DNA of 64,000 nt from Flavobacterium nitratireducens (lineage in GTDB: Bacteria > Bacteroidota > Bacteroidia > Flavobacteriales > Flavobacteriaceae): assembly GCF_029625335.1 (NCBI RefSeq), contig NZ_CP121111.1, positions 186,001-250,000 of the forward strand. The letters run 5' to 3'. The translations under genes were made by a program, and so were the position numbers. Shown piece after piece: positions 9,218 through 18,084 of this stretch. How positions within the stretch are numbered: the stretch's first letter is position 1; the number at the start of each line of letters is the position of its first letter. Below the pieces are notes generated by a model. That model was not told the DNA's origin. It made no database searches and saw only the letters and a list, made by a program, of their open reading frames with translations.

Positions 9218-9562
9218 TTAACTAAAGAAAGCTTCAATTTTATCCATATCGCGAGCAATTATGGCTTCGTTTCCTTTGATGATGATAGGTCTTTCAATTA
9301 AAATAGGATGATTGACCATTGCTTGAATAATAGCTTCATCTGTCATTTCTTGATTTTTGTAATTTTCAATCCAGATTTTTTCTTTTTGACGAATAAGATC
9401 TATAGGTTTCAATTTTAGCTTTGTTAATACTGATGTAAGTTCATCAGTACTAGGAGTTTCTTCTAGATATTTAATAATTGTATATTCTTGATTTGCATTT
9501 TCTAAAAAAGCCAAACAATTTCTTGATTTTCCACAATGTGGATTATGATATACTTCAATCAT
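9218..9562 (-). CDS. arsC: ArsC/Spx-family reductase (glutaredoxin-type arsenate reductase)
   Basis: A 114-residue thioredoxin-fold protein of the ArsC family. It has the catalytic Cys10 in the phrase NPHCGKSRNCL and the arginine-containing segment RPIII near residue 92. Glutaredoxin-linked ArsC reduces arsenate to arsenite through this cysteine. There is no ars operon around it, so a general stress or unknown reductase role is equally possible. A TATTTTTG -7 box lies on the minus strand at 9610-9617, between this gene and the divergent CPBP gene. The start is fixed by the beta-strand MIEVYHNP typical of the family. Confidence 0.8.
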   Translation of the reverse strand: MIEVYHNPHCGKSRNCLAFLENANQEYTIIKYLEETPSTDELTSVLTKLKLKPIDLIRQKEKIWIENYKNQEMTDEAIIQAMVNHPILIERPIIIKGNEAIIARDMDKIEAFFS

Positions 9563-9658
9563 GAATTCTGGTTTTATAATGTGAAATAAAAAAGGTAATT
9601 TCGAAGTAGCAAAAATAACTTACGAAAGTTTAATACTACTATTTAAATCGTTAAAAAA

Positions 9659-10582
9659 ATGTTTATAGAGCAAAGTATTCGAAAAGACAATCCATTTTGG
9701 AAGTATCTATTGGGTTCAGCAATAATTATTGGAATGTCTTTTATAGGTCAGCTTCCACTTATAATCGCTATTATGACCAAAACGATGACAACAGGCGAAA
9801 GTTATCCAATGACACAAGAAGCAGTGATGCATTTTTTAGAATCAAATTTGACTCTTTTCTTATTATTACTCTCTTTTGTTTTTGCATTTGCTGCGATTGT
9901 TTTTGTTGTAAAATTTTTCCATAAACAAACGATGCTTTCGGTTACAACCTCCCGAGACAAAGTTGACTGGGGTAGAATTGGCTTTTCTTTCGGAATTTGG
10001 GCCTCCATATCAATTGTTTCTACATTAGTGTATTATTTTTTAAATCCTGATTTGTACATTGTAGATTTTAAACCGCTTCCTTTTGCTGTTTTAGTGCTTA
10101 TTGCTGTTGTTTTAATCCCTTTTCAGACCAGTTCAGAAGAATATATTTTTAGAGGATATTTGATGCAGGGATTTGGTAATTTGGCTAAAAATAAATGGTT
10201 TCCATTAGTGATGACTTCGCTAATATTTGGAGCTATGCATTATTTAAATCCTGAAGTTGATAAGATTGGAAACCTAATATTTGTCTATTATATTGGTACA
10301 GGATTGTTTTTAGGAATCATCACATTGATGGACGACGGAATGGAGTTGGCACTAGGTTTTCATGCCGCTAATAATTTAATAGGAGCTTTGTTGGTTACCT
10401 CAGATTGGTCTGCTTTTCAAACCTATTCTATATTTAAAGACATGTCAGAACCTCGTGCAGGCTTAGATATTATTCTGCCAGTAGTCTTGATTTACCCTTT
10501 ACTTTTACTTATATTTAGTAGAAAATACAAATGGAGTAATTGGAAACAAAAGTTATTTGGTTCAATCGATACTATTTTCTAG
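9659..10582 (+). CDS. CPBP family intramembrane glutamic endopeptidase
   Basis: A 307-residue polytopic membrane protein with about seven hydrophobic segments. The CPBP (Abi/Rce1-like, PF02517) motifs are all seen: EExxxR as EEYIFR (Glu160, Glu161, Arg165), FGAMH with His194, and a late HAANN. The family includes prenyl-protein endopeptidase Rce1, bacteriocin self-immunity proteins and regulated proteases; the substrate here is not known. The gene lies 3 bases upstream of the menE-like gene and is surely co-transcribed with it. Confidence 0.88.
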   Translation: MFIEQSIRKDNPFWKYLLGSAIIIGMSFIGQLPLIIAIMTKTMTTGESYPMTQEAVMHFLESNLTLFLLLLSFVFAFAAIVFVVKFFHKQTMLSVTTSRDKVDWGRIGFSFGIWASISIVSTLVYYFLNPDLYIVDFKPLPFAVLVLIAVVLIPFQTSSEEYIFRGYLMQGFGNLAKNKWFPLVMTSLIFGAMHYLNPEVDKIGNLIFVYYIGTGLFLGIITLMDDGMELALGFHAANNLIGALLVTSDWSAFQTYSIFKDMSEPRAGLDIILPVVLIYPLLLLIFSRKYKWSNWKQKLFGSIDTIF

Positions 10583-10585
10583 TTT

Positions 10586-11635
10586 ATGAAAAAGGTTATC
10601 TATAAAAACATTCATAATTATTTTAAATTCAACGGAGTTCACTTAAATGGTGAGGAATTAAGAGTGGCGGCTTATTACTTTATTAAGGAAGGCGATGAGC
10701 ATGAAAAAGCGCTGGGGGAATTTTTATTGGATTGGTTTGATGATAATTGGTATATCGATTTGCAAACATCGGGTACCACAGGAGTTCCAAAGATTATTCG
10801 AAAAAGCAAACAAGCTCTTGTGAATTCAGCCTTAGCTACGGGTGATTTTTTTGGTTTAAAACCAGGTGATACGGCTTTATGTTGTTTGCCTGTTCAGTTC
10901 ATTGCTGGTAAGATGATGTTGGTGAGAAGTTTTATTTTAGGTTTAGAAATTGATATTGTTCCACCTAGTTCGACTCCATTAACTTTATTGAATAAAAAAT
11001 ATGATTTTGTTGCAATGGTGCCTATGCAAGTTCAAAACTCTTTTCATGATTTGCACAAAGTTAACCAACTTATTGTGGGTGGCGCTAAAATGGATAGTAG
11101 TTTAGAGCAAAAATTAGTAGGTTTAAAAACTAAGGTTTATGAAACCTATGGTATGACCGAAACCATAACACATATAGCAGCAAAGCGAGTGGGAGAAACA
11201 GCATTTTCGATATTACCCAATGTGCGTATTTCGCAAGATGACAATGAATGTTTGGTTATAGATGCACCGTTGGTGAGCGAAGAGCGATTGTTTACTAACG
11301 ATTTAGTCCAGATGATAAATGAAAACCAATTTATTCTTTTAGGACGTATTGATAATGTGGTTAATAGTGGCGGTGTCAAATTGATTCCTGAAAAAATTGA
11401 GGAAAAATTGAGCAATAGTATTTCTTCTCGTTTTTTTGTTGGAGGTATTCCAGACGCTGTTTTAGGCGAAAAATTAGTTTTAGTTATAGAAAGTAACAAT
11501 AAAGATTTTGACGATACAATATTTCATTTGTTAGAAAAATATGAAAAGCCAAAAGCTTTGTTTTTCGTCCCTGAATTTGAAACTACTGAAAGCGGAAAAA
11601 TTAAGCGTAAAGCGATTTTAAAATCTTTAGTTTAA
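10586..11635 (+). CDS. menE: AMP-binding enzyme, probable o-succinylbenzoate-CoA ligase
   Basis: A 349-residue short acyl-CoA synthetase of the ANL family. The P-loop TSGTTGVPK is near residue 60, YETYGMTET near residue 190, and the C-terminal lysine phrase ESGKIKRK near the end. MenE activates o-succinylbenzoate with CoA and ATP in menaquinone synthesis. In many flavobacteria this short form is the assigned MenE. menC, menA, menB and menD lie 34-48 kb away in this window, so the link is by family and not by operon. It ends 5 bases before the stop of the convergent FNR-like gene. Confidence 0.75.
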   Translation: MKKVIYKNIHNYFKFNGVHLNGEELRVAAYYFIKEGDEHEKALGEFLLDWFDDNWYIDLQTSGTTGVPKIIRKSKQALVNSALATGDFFGLKPGDTALCCLPVQFIAGKMMLVRSFILGLEIDIVPPSSTPLTLLNKKYDFVAMVPMQVQNSFHDLHKVNQLIVGGAKMDSSLEQKLVGLKTKVYETYGMTETITHIAAKRVGETAFSILPNVRISQDDNECLVIDAPLVSEERLFTNDLVQMINENQFILLGRIDNVVNSGGVKLIPEKIEEKLSNSISSRFFVGGIPDAVLGEKLVLVIESNNKDFDDTIFHLLEKYEKPKALFFVPEFETTESGKIKRKAILKSLV

Positions 11636-11640
11636 TTTTT

Positions 11641-12339
11641 TTATTTGTGTTCGGCGATTTCAGCATTCAATTTGTTGAGCTGTAAGATTCCAATTTTTTT
11701 ATTAACGATTTTAATTACACCTTCTTTTTTTAGACTCGAAAGTATACGAGTTACTTGTTCATCGGTTGTACCAGCAAAATCAGCAATTTCTTTTCTTGAT
11801 AAGTTGATATTGAGTAAGTTGTTAGTGTGTCCGAATTTTTTATGCAAATACAAAAGGATGTCGATTACTCTTTCGCGAACATTCATTTGAGCAATTTTTT
11901 TCACTCTGTTTTCACTTTTGTTCAGTTCTTCGGCATAGAATAACATCATATCATAAGTAAATTCAGGAATTGATTTTAGGATGGCGTGCATTACATTGTT
12001 ACTAAAATTGCATAAAACAGTATCTTCAATTGCCGAAGCCGCAATTAGATAGCGATTCGTGGTTCCAAATCCTCTAAAGCCTAAAGTATCTCCATCAGTA
12101 GTAAGGCGAACAATTTGTTCTTTGCCGTAAATTCCCGTTTTTAAAACCTTTACCTTTCCTTTATGGATAAAATACAAACCTTGCATAGGAGCGCCTTCAA
12201 TCATGAATTGTTGCCCTTTTTTGCAAGTATAATTTGTTTTTTCTAAAACAAAATCCTGCATTTTTTCTAGATGTATGTGCTTTTTAATAAAACAATTTGT
12301 GTTGATGCAGTTTGTACATTCAGTAGTAATTCCTCTCAT
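11641..12339 (-). CDS. Crp/Fnr-family regulator with probable [4Fe-4S] cluster (FNR type)
   Basis: A 232-residue protein with an N-terminal cysteine cluster, a cyclic-nucleotide-type beta-barrel (about 30-115), a dimerisation helix and a C-terminal winged HTH. Cys8, Cys11 and Cys16 (C-x2-C-x4-C), plus Cys110 in EDTVLCNF, sit where E. coli FNR has Cys20, Cys23, Cys29 and Cys122. An oxygen-labile [4Fe-4S] cluster is therefore likely. The recognition helix TTDEQVTRIL keeps the Glu and Arg that read TGA half-sites. I infer control of low-oxygen genes. It is monocistronic and convergent with menE. A TATTTTTG box lies at 12383-12390 upstream. Confidence 0.85.
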   Translation of the reverse strand: MRGITTECTNCINTNCFIKKHIHLEKMQDFVLEKTNYTCKKGQQFMIEGAPMQGLYFIHKGKVKVLKTGIYGKEQIVRLTTDGDTLGFRGFGTTNRYLIAASAIEDTVLCNFSNNVMHAILKSIPEFTYDMMLFYAEELNKSENRVKKIAQMNVRERVIDILLYLHKKFGHTNNLLNINLSRKEIADFAGTTDEQVTRILSSLKKEGVIKIVNKKIGILQLNKLNAEIAEHK

Positions 12340-12537
12340 TTGTTTTATATTTTAGATGAGTTGAACTCAGTTATCAATAAAACAAAAATAAATAAAACAA
12401 GTATTAATACTTAATTTTTATAGTTTAAATTACGTAGTTTTGAGTCTTTTTATGAATTTAAGAAATGGAGTTGTTCTTTTTAGGATAATTGTATTTTTTA
12501 GAAATAAAATATATCAAATTCTCAGTTGATGAGTTGG

Positions 12538-13085
12538 TTATGCTTCTTCATTGTACATTTTTAGTAAATGTGTTACCGTATTCCAGTTACGTATTGTAGC
12601 CGTAAGATTTAGTTTTTTTCAATATATTTTTGGTCTAATCTTGTCTTTCCAGCCGAAACAGCATATTTTATAAATATTTTATTGCTGTCTATATGAACTT
12701 CATCTGGTTTTACTTGACTCATTTTAAGATCGTGAATTCTGTCTTTATGCAATTCCATTGAAACAAATGCTACGTAGAGTTTTTTAGTATCTACATTGTT
12801 TTCTTTCAAAAAGGGATTGTTTTCTTGACAAGCAATTAAATCTTCTTTGTTAATAACAACTACAGGGACATCATGGCCAAAGGTTTTAAAAATTTCTTGT
12901 TTGATTTTAAATCCTACTGCAGCTGGACTTTCTTCTTCGCTAGTGACAAAAACATTACCCGTTTGAATATAGGTTTTAACATTAGTAAAGCCCATATTTT
13001 CAAGCATTTTTTGTAATGCATCCATTTTCATCATGTTGTGTCCAGACACGTTGATGCCGCGAAGTAAAGCCAAATGTGTTGTCAT
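12538..13085 (-). pseudogene. DUF1697 protein, frameshifted near the C-terminus
   Basis: The N-terminal 158 residues are a typical DUF1697 protein (start MTTHLALLRGINVSGHNMMK; later QTGNVFV). The frame stops at 12609 just after KYIEK. One extra base in the A7 run (bases 12613-12619 on the plus strand) would continue as KKLNLTATIRNWNTVTHLL and end at 12538. This is the family's normal C-terminus with its conserved RNWNTV. Full length would be about 182 residues, normal for the family. The biochemical function of DUF1697 is unknown. The break is either a sequencing error or a fresh mutation. Confidence 0.85.
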
Positions 13086-13100
13086 TTTTAATGAAATAAG

Positions 13101-13736
13101 TTAGTGTAAAAGTAAGTTAAGTTGTGTCATATCGTCAAAAAGCGGAATATTCATTTGCTGTAAAGCATCAAAATTAGCATGATTAGTAAATCCAAAAACA
13201 TCAAATCCACCACTCAAAGCTGCCTGGACTCCTGCAGGACTGTCTTCGATAATGACACAGTCTTTGACGTCAAATCCCATGATTTTTGCGGCATGTAAAT
13301 ATAATTCAGGATTGGGTTTCCAGCTATTGATGTCGTAAGCACTAAATATATTACCCTCAAATTTATCAATCAGTTGGGTGGTTGTTAAGTTGAGTCTTAT
13401 TTTATCAGCTGGACCATTTGATGCAACGGCAATTGGTATGTTTATTTTGGCTAACAAATCATGAATTCCTTTAATAGGTTGTAATTCTTTTTGAAAAGCC
13501 TCAAAAGTTCGTTTTCGAAATTCTTCCTCAAAATTTTCAGGTAATTTTTTTTGAGCCAAACCAGCAATGTAGTCAAAACAAAATTCAAGCGATTTCCCCA
13601 AGAATAATTGATGTGCGTAATCTAGATCAATACTAGCTCCATGAGATTTTGCCATTTCAACTAATGTACCTATGGAAATAGCTTCGCTATCTACCAATAC
13701 ACCGTCACAATCAAAAATGATGCATTTGTATTTCAT
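13101..13736 (-). CDS. HAD-superfamily hydrolase, beta-phosphoglucomutase-like
   Basis: A 211-residue subfamily IA HAD enzyme. Motif I is DCDGVLVDS at residues 9-17 (nucleophile Asp9), motif II AVASNGP near 110, motif III the KPNPELYLHAA lysine near 147, and motif IV the EDSPAGVQAA acidic pair near 170. The cap starts after motif I, as in sugar-phosphate phosphatases and beta-phosphoglucomutases. The substrate cannot be assigned. It lies 15 bases upstream of the DUF1697 gene and 21 bases after another HAD gene on the same strand, so the three may be co-transcribed. Confidence 0.85.
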   Translation of the reverse strand: MKYKCIIFDCDGVLVDSEAISIGTLVEMAKSHGASIDLDYAHQLFLGKSLEFCFDYIAGLAQKKLPENFEEEFRKRTFEAFQKELQPIKGIHDLLAKINIPIAVASNGPADKIRLNLTTTQLIDKFEGNIFSAYDINSWKPNPELYLHAAKIMGFDVKDCVIIEDSPAGVQAALSGGFDVFGFTNHANFDALQQMNIPLFDDMTQLNLLLH

Positions 13737-13757
13737 GTTGTTTGTATTACAGGCTAT

Positions 13758-14405
13758 TTATAAAAGTTTCAGTAATTCTAACGGATGTTCAATAAGGGCT
13801 TGCGCTCCTTCTGCTACTAATTCCTCTTTTGGTCGATAACCCCAAAGAACTCCCACAGCAAACATACGGGCGTTTTTAGCAGTTTGCATGTCTATTCCAG
13901 AATCGCCTACATACAGTATTTCTTCTGGTTTACAACCCAAAGCAGCACTGATTTCAAGAGCTGCAATCGGATTAGGTTTTTTCGTTGATTCACTTTTCAA
14001 TCCCATAACGATTTCGAAATAGTTTGGGAATAAGGTGTTCCCAATTTTCTTAGTTAATTCATCTGCCTTATTCGATAAAATGGCAAGTTTGATATTTTTT
14101 GCTTTTAGTGAGTATAATAATTCCATGACTCCATCATAAGCAATGGTTTTGTTAGTGCAATTTTTCCCGTAAATGGTCATCATCGCCCCGAAAGTTTTTG
14201 TGATTGTTTCGCTATCTTGATGAGTAGTTGGAAGGGCTTTTGTAACTAAAACATGCAGTCCGCTGCCAATGAAATTATTAACAACTTCATAGCTATGTGT
14301 GGGTAAATTACTTTCTTGAAGAACAAAGTTAATAGAATCGGCAATGTCTTTTAATGAGTTGACTAGGGTCCCGTCTAGGTCAAATAGTACGGCTTTGTAT
14401 TTCAT
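13758..14405 (-). CDS. HAD-superfamily hydrolase, phosphoglycolate phosphatase-like
   Basis: A 215-residue HAD enzyme of the Gph type. Motif I DLDGTLVNS is at residues 9-17, motif II AILSNKADE near 112, the KPNP lysine near 145, and motif IV YVGDSGIDMQTA near 165. Gph dephosphorylates 2-phosphoglycolate, a product of DNA repair and oxygenation side reactions, but related enzymes use pyrophosphate or sugar phosphates. It starts 4 bases after the peptidase gene ends, which suggests one minus-strand operon: peptidase, two phosphatases, DUF1697. Confidence 0.8.
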   Translation of the reverse strand: MKYKAVLFDLDGTLVNSLKDIADSINFVLQESNLPTHSYEVVNNFIGSGLHVLVTKALPTTHQDSETITKTFGAMMTIYGKNCTNKTIAYDGVMELLYSLKAKNIKLAILSNKADELTKKIGNTLFPNYFEIVMGLKSESTKKPNPIAALEISAALGCKPEEILYVGDSGIDMQTAKNARMFAVGVLWGYRPKEELVAEGAQALIEHPLELLKLL

Positions 14406-14408
14406 TTA

Positions 14409-15424
14409 TTATTTTTTATCTACCACAATTCTTTCGTTTCTATTTGCAATTTCCCATGCGATGTTAAATGCTAGTTGCGCTCTTTTTGCTAAAGCGTCAT
14501 ACTCAATTTTGTCGGCAGTGTCTGTAGGTTTGTGATAATCGGCATGTGTTCCGTTAAAAAGGAAAACAGAAGGGATGCCTAAGGCAGCAAAATTATAATG
14601 ATCCGAACGACGATAGTAATTGTTTGGATCGTTGGCCGCATTGTATTTATAATCAATGTCTAAATGGGTGTAATTTTCGTTTACTTCCTTACAAATTTTA
14701 TCCAAATCACTTGAAAGTCTGTCGGCACCAATTAAATAAATATAGTTGTTAGTATCTTTATGTGCTACATCACGACGCCCAATCATATCGATATTGATGT
14801 TGGCAACAGTGTTTTTGATTGGGAATAATGGATTTTCAGTATAATAGCGAGAACCATGTAAGCCGTGTTCTTCACCTGTAACATGCAATATTAAAATAGA
14901 GCGTTTAGGTCCCTGTCCATGTGCTTTTGCAAGTTGAAAAGCTTGGGCAATTTCAAGAAGAGCTACAGTTCCTGAACCATCATCATCAGCACCATTATAA
15001 ATAGCATTGTTTTTAGTACCCACATGGTCGTAATGGGCAGATACCACAACGATTTCATCTGGTTTTTCAGTCCCCTCGATGAAAGCCCAAATATTCTCTG
15101 AATCAGGAAGATTCTCATTTCTTCTGGCATTTAAAAAAGCAGCAGGAACCGTTTGATAATAATTTTGAGCTCCTTTTGGAAACGGTATTTTGTCTTTTTT
15201 ATATTGATTAATTAAATAGTTTCCCGCTTTTTTTTGTCCTACAGAACCTGTTTCTCTACCTTCCATAGAATCACTAGCAACGATGTAAAGGTGTTTTTTT
15301 AATTCTTCAATTGTAATAGAATTAGAATATTTAATTGGGCTAATTGTTTTTTTGACGAGACTTCTTTTGTACCTTGACAAGAAGCCAACGCACTAAAAGC
15401 AAGTAGAAAAAGAAATTTTCTCAT
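14409..15424 (-). pseudogene. M28-family zinc aminopeptidase lipoprotein, signal peptide out of frame
   Basis: Residues encoded from 15380 downward form a full M28 peptidase core. The di-zinc motifs are SAHYDHVG, GADDDGSG, TGEEHGLHGS, NIDMIG and a final RRSDHYNFAA. The export signal is in another frame: from 15424, MRKFLFLLAFSALASCQG is a lipoprotein signal with lipobox ASC. The two frames join if the A7 run (plus-strand 15347-15353) had one more A, reading ...VSSKKTISPIKYS. As printed, the secreted enzyme cannot be made. The break is probably a homopolymer error; otherwise the gene is inactive. Confidence 0.85.
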
Positions 15425-15580
15425 AAATTGATATCTGCTGGTTGTGATTGTATTTTTTACAAATATCTGAAAATTAATTTGATAAAACCTAGTGATTCTA
15501 TGCTGATGAAGCTGTTTTTTATGTAAAAAAGAGAGAATAAATCGCTTCGTTTTCTTCTGTTTAAGGCTTATATTAAGGTT

Positions 15581-15610
15581 TTGATAGGCAATAAAATATA
15601 CGTATTTTTG
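15581..15610 (+). promoter_or_regulatory. Bacteroidota promoter of rocD-rocF
   Basis: TTG at 15581-15583, exactly 19 bases, then TATTTTTG at 15603-15610. The rocD ATG follows 24 bases later. A close match to TTG-N19-TAnnTTTG. Confidence 0.75.
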
Positions 15611-15634
15611 TAACTTAGAAAATAAATAGAAATC

Positions 15635-16885
15635 ATGGAACAAATACAGGAAATTCACTCTCCAAAATCGGAAGAATTAATTAATAAAGAAAATAATTAT
15701 GGAGCTCATAATTACCATCCTTTACCAGTAGTTTTGGAAAAAGGAGAAGGTGTATTTGTGTGGGATGTAGATGGAAAAAAATATTACGATTTTTTATCGG
15801 CTTACTCAGCGGTTAATCAAGGACACTGTCATCCTAAAATTGTGGGAGCAATGCTTGAGCAAGCCCAAAAATTAACCTTAACTTCTCGTGCATTTTATAA
15901 TGATAAATTAGGTGTTTACGAAGAATTTGTAACGCAATATTTTGGTTTTGATAAGGTTTTACCAATGAATACAGGAGCAGAAGCTGTCGAAACTGCTGTG
16001 AAGTTATGTAGAAAATGGGCCTATGAAGTAAAAGGAATTGCTGAGAATCAAGCACAAATCATTGTTTGTGAAAACAATTTTCATGGAAGAACTACAACTA
16101 TTATTTCTTTTTCGAACGACGAAACGGCTCGCAAAAGTTTTGGGCCTTTTACGGAAGGATTTATAAAAATAGAATATGATAATCTGGATGCATTGGAAAA
16201 AGCATTGGAATCTTCAAAAAATATTGCTGGCTTTTTAGTAGAACCTATTCAAGGTGAAGCAGGAGTTTATGTTCCTAGCGAAGGATATTTGGCGAAAGCC
16301 AAAGCATTATGCGAAAAACACAATGTGTTATTTATTGCCGATGAAGTTCAAACAGGTATTGCTCGTACTGGAAAATTATTGGCAGTACAACATGAAAACG
16401 TACAACCCGATATCTTAATTTTAGGAAAAGCCATTTCAGGAGGTGTATATCCTGTTTCGGCTGTTTTGGCTAATAATTCAATAATGAATGTAATCAAGCC
16501 AGGGCAACACGGTTCTACTTTTGGGGGTAATCCTGTCGCTGCTGCGGTAGCAATTGCTGCATTAGAAGTTATCAAAGAGGAGAAGTTAGCCGAAAATGCT
16601 GAACGATTGGGTGTGATTTTGAGAAAAGGACTAAACGAAATTGCAGCTAAGAATTCATTGATTAAGCTAGTAAGAGGAAAAGGTTTATTGAATGCAATAG
16701 TAATTGATTGTGATGAAGAATCAGATTTAGCATGGAATATCTGTTTGAAATTCAGAGATTATGGTTTGCTGGCTAAACCTACACATGGCAACAAAATTCG
16801 TTTAGCGCCACCGTTAGTGATTACAGAAAATCAAATACAAGACTGTTTGTCAATTATCGAAAAAGCGTTAAACGATTTTAAATAA
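15635..16885 (+). CDS. rocD: Ornithine--oxo-acid transaminase
   Basis: A 416-residue class III PLP aminotransferase that converts ornithine and 2-oxoglutarate to glutamate semialdehyde and glutamate. The PLP phosphate-site phrase [10 protein letters not shown] is near residue 113, the aspartate in [14 protein letters not shown] near 236, and the Schiff-base Lys265 in ILGKAISGG. The N-terminal [13 protein letters not shown] is characteristic of ornithine aminotransferases and separates it from acetylornithine aminotransferase. It is followed after 6 bases by an arginase-family gene, giving a two-step arginine breakdown unit under the promoter just upstream. Confidence 0.93.
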   Translation: MEQIQEIHSPKSEELINKENNYGAHNYHPLPVVLEKGEGVFVWDVDGKKYYDFLSAYSAVNQGHCHPKIVGAMLEQAQKLTLTSRAFYNDKLGVYEEFVTQYFGFDKVLPMNTGAEAVETAVKLCRKWAYEVKGIAENQAQIIVCENNFHGRTTTIISFSNDETARKSFGPFTEGFIKIEYDNLDALEKALESSKNIAGFLVEPIQGEAGVYVPSEGYLAKAKALCEKHNVLFIADEVQTGIARTGKLLAVQHENVQPDILILGKAISGGVYPVSAVLANNSIMNVIKPGQHGSTFGGNPVAAAVAIAALEVIKEEKLAENAERLGVILRKGLNEIAAKNSLIKLVRGKGLLNAIVIDCDEESDLAWNICLKFRDYGLLAKPTHGNKIRLAPPLVITENQIQDCLSIIEKALNDFK

Positions 16886-16891
16886 AACGGT

Positions 16892-17854
16892 ATGGATCGG
16901 GTAATTAAATTAATAAAAAATCGCTCGGATATTGGTGGTGGAACTCGTGGTTCTGATTTAGGAGTGGATGCATTAGAAGTTGCAGCAATCAATCATGGAA
17001 GTGAATATTTTAATCAATTTACCTTCGAAGATGTTAAGACGCATAACGAAACCATTTACGATAAGAATCGAAATACATTTGCGAAACGTATTGAGTTTGT
17101 TTTAGAACAATGTACTCGTGTTTCCTATGCAATTAAGCGTACTTTAGAAGCCCATTTTTTACCTATTGTTTTATCAGGAGATCATTCTTCAGCTTTGGGA
17201 ACTATTAGCGGAATTAAAGCTATGTATCCTCATAAAACATTAGGTGTTGTGTGGATTGATGCTCATGCTGATTTGCATTCGCCTTATACTTCTCCTTCAG
17301 GAAATATTCATGGAATGCCTCTTGGAGCTGCTTTAGGTTTTGATAATTTAAAATGTCAAATCAATGAAGTAATTCCGGAAACGCAACTTCATTGGGAGGA
17401 AATGAAAAATATTGGAATTCCTGGTTCTAAATTAGAGGCTGAACATTTAATTTATTTTGGAGTACGGGATACTGAGGAGGCTGAAGACTTCCAAATTGCA
17501 CAATTAGGTATTAAAAATTTCCGTGTTGAGGAGGTTCGTTATAAAGGTTTAGCTAATTGTGTAGAAAGAGCATTGTCGAAATTAGAACATTGTGATATGA
17601 TATATGTTTCATTTGATGTTGATTCTTTAGATTGTGATTTGGTATCAAATGGAACAGGAACACCGGTTTCAAAAGGTTTTGATCACTATGAAGTAATTGC
17701 TATAATTAATCAAATTATTGCTTCTCGAAAAGTAATTTGTGTAGAATTCTGCGAAATCAATCCGCTTTTGGATACCAAAGGAAACAAAATGGCGGAAACC
17801 GCTTTTGAGGTTTTAGAACAAATTACATCCAGTTTGGTTTTGCCAAATGAGTAG
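16892..17854 (+). CDS. rocF: Arginase family protein
   Basis: A 320-residue ureohydrolase. The binuclear Mn ligands are visible: GDHSS (His), DAHADLHSP (Asp-x-His-x-Asp) and SFDVDSLD (Asp-x-Asp). Arginase splits arginine into urea and ornithine. Its tight coupling to ornithine aminotransferase supports arginase over agmatinase or formimidoylglutamase. Flavobacterial forms of this length are somewhat divergent, with an insertion around residues 150-180. No terminator is obvious in the 230 bp before moeA. Confidence 0.85.
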   Translation: MDRVIKLIKNRSDIGGGTRGSDLGVDALEVAAINHGSEYFNQFTFEDVKTHNETIYDKNRNTFAKRIEFVLEQCTRVSYAIKRTLEAHFLPIVLSGDHSSALGTISGIKAMYPHKTLGVVWIDAHADLHSPYTSPSGNIHGMPLGAALGFDNLKCQINEVIPETQLHWEEMKNIGIPGSKLEAEHLIYFGVRDTEEAEDFQIAQLGIKNFRVEEVRYKGLANCVERALSKLEHCDMIYVSFDVDSLDCDLVSNGTGTPVSKGFDHYEVIAIINQIIASRKVICVEFCEINPLLDTKGNKMAETAFEVLEQITSSLVLPNE

Positions 17855-18034
17855 TTTTTAGCTTGTTTAGCAAGTGAAATTCTGAAGTTAATCTGTTTTT
17901 GTGAAAATTCACTTTAAAGATTTATAACAAAAAGCAATTAAAAATTTGTTTTTTTGCAATTAATAGAGGGTTAATTTTATTTATGACATTTCGCTCCTTA
18001 AAAGCGTTAATTTATAACATCACTAATCAAAATT

Positions 18035-18052
18035 ACTTATATTTGCATAAGT
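18035..18052 (+). promoter_or_regulatory. Inverted repeat overlapping the moeA -7 box
   Basis: ACTTAT (18035-18040) and ATAAGT (18047-18052) flank 6 bases. The -7 box TATATTTG (18038-18045) lies inside, and no -33 TTG is seen. An activator or repressor site is likely. Related ACTTA/TACGTA words appear in the nitrate control region at 30440-30470 and 30982-30990. Confidence 0.45.
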
Positions 18053-18084
18053 ATTTATACTTAGTTTTAAAAAATGAAATTTTT

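Noticed and set aside
9697..9924. Alternative frame inside the CPBP protease gene
   Set aside because: It overlaps the clear protease frame and has no coding character of its own.
18020..18032. Possible FNR box upstream of moeA
   Set aside because: Only a partial ATCAA half-site is present; no TTGAT partner at the right distance.
17983..18084. N-terminal extension of MoeA from an upstream ATG
   Set aside because: The -7 box TATATTTG at 18038-18045 lies inside it and MoeA proteins begin at the MIQVAEAL position.
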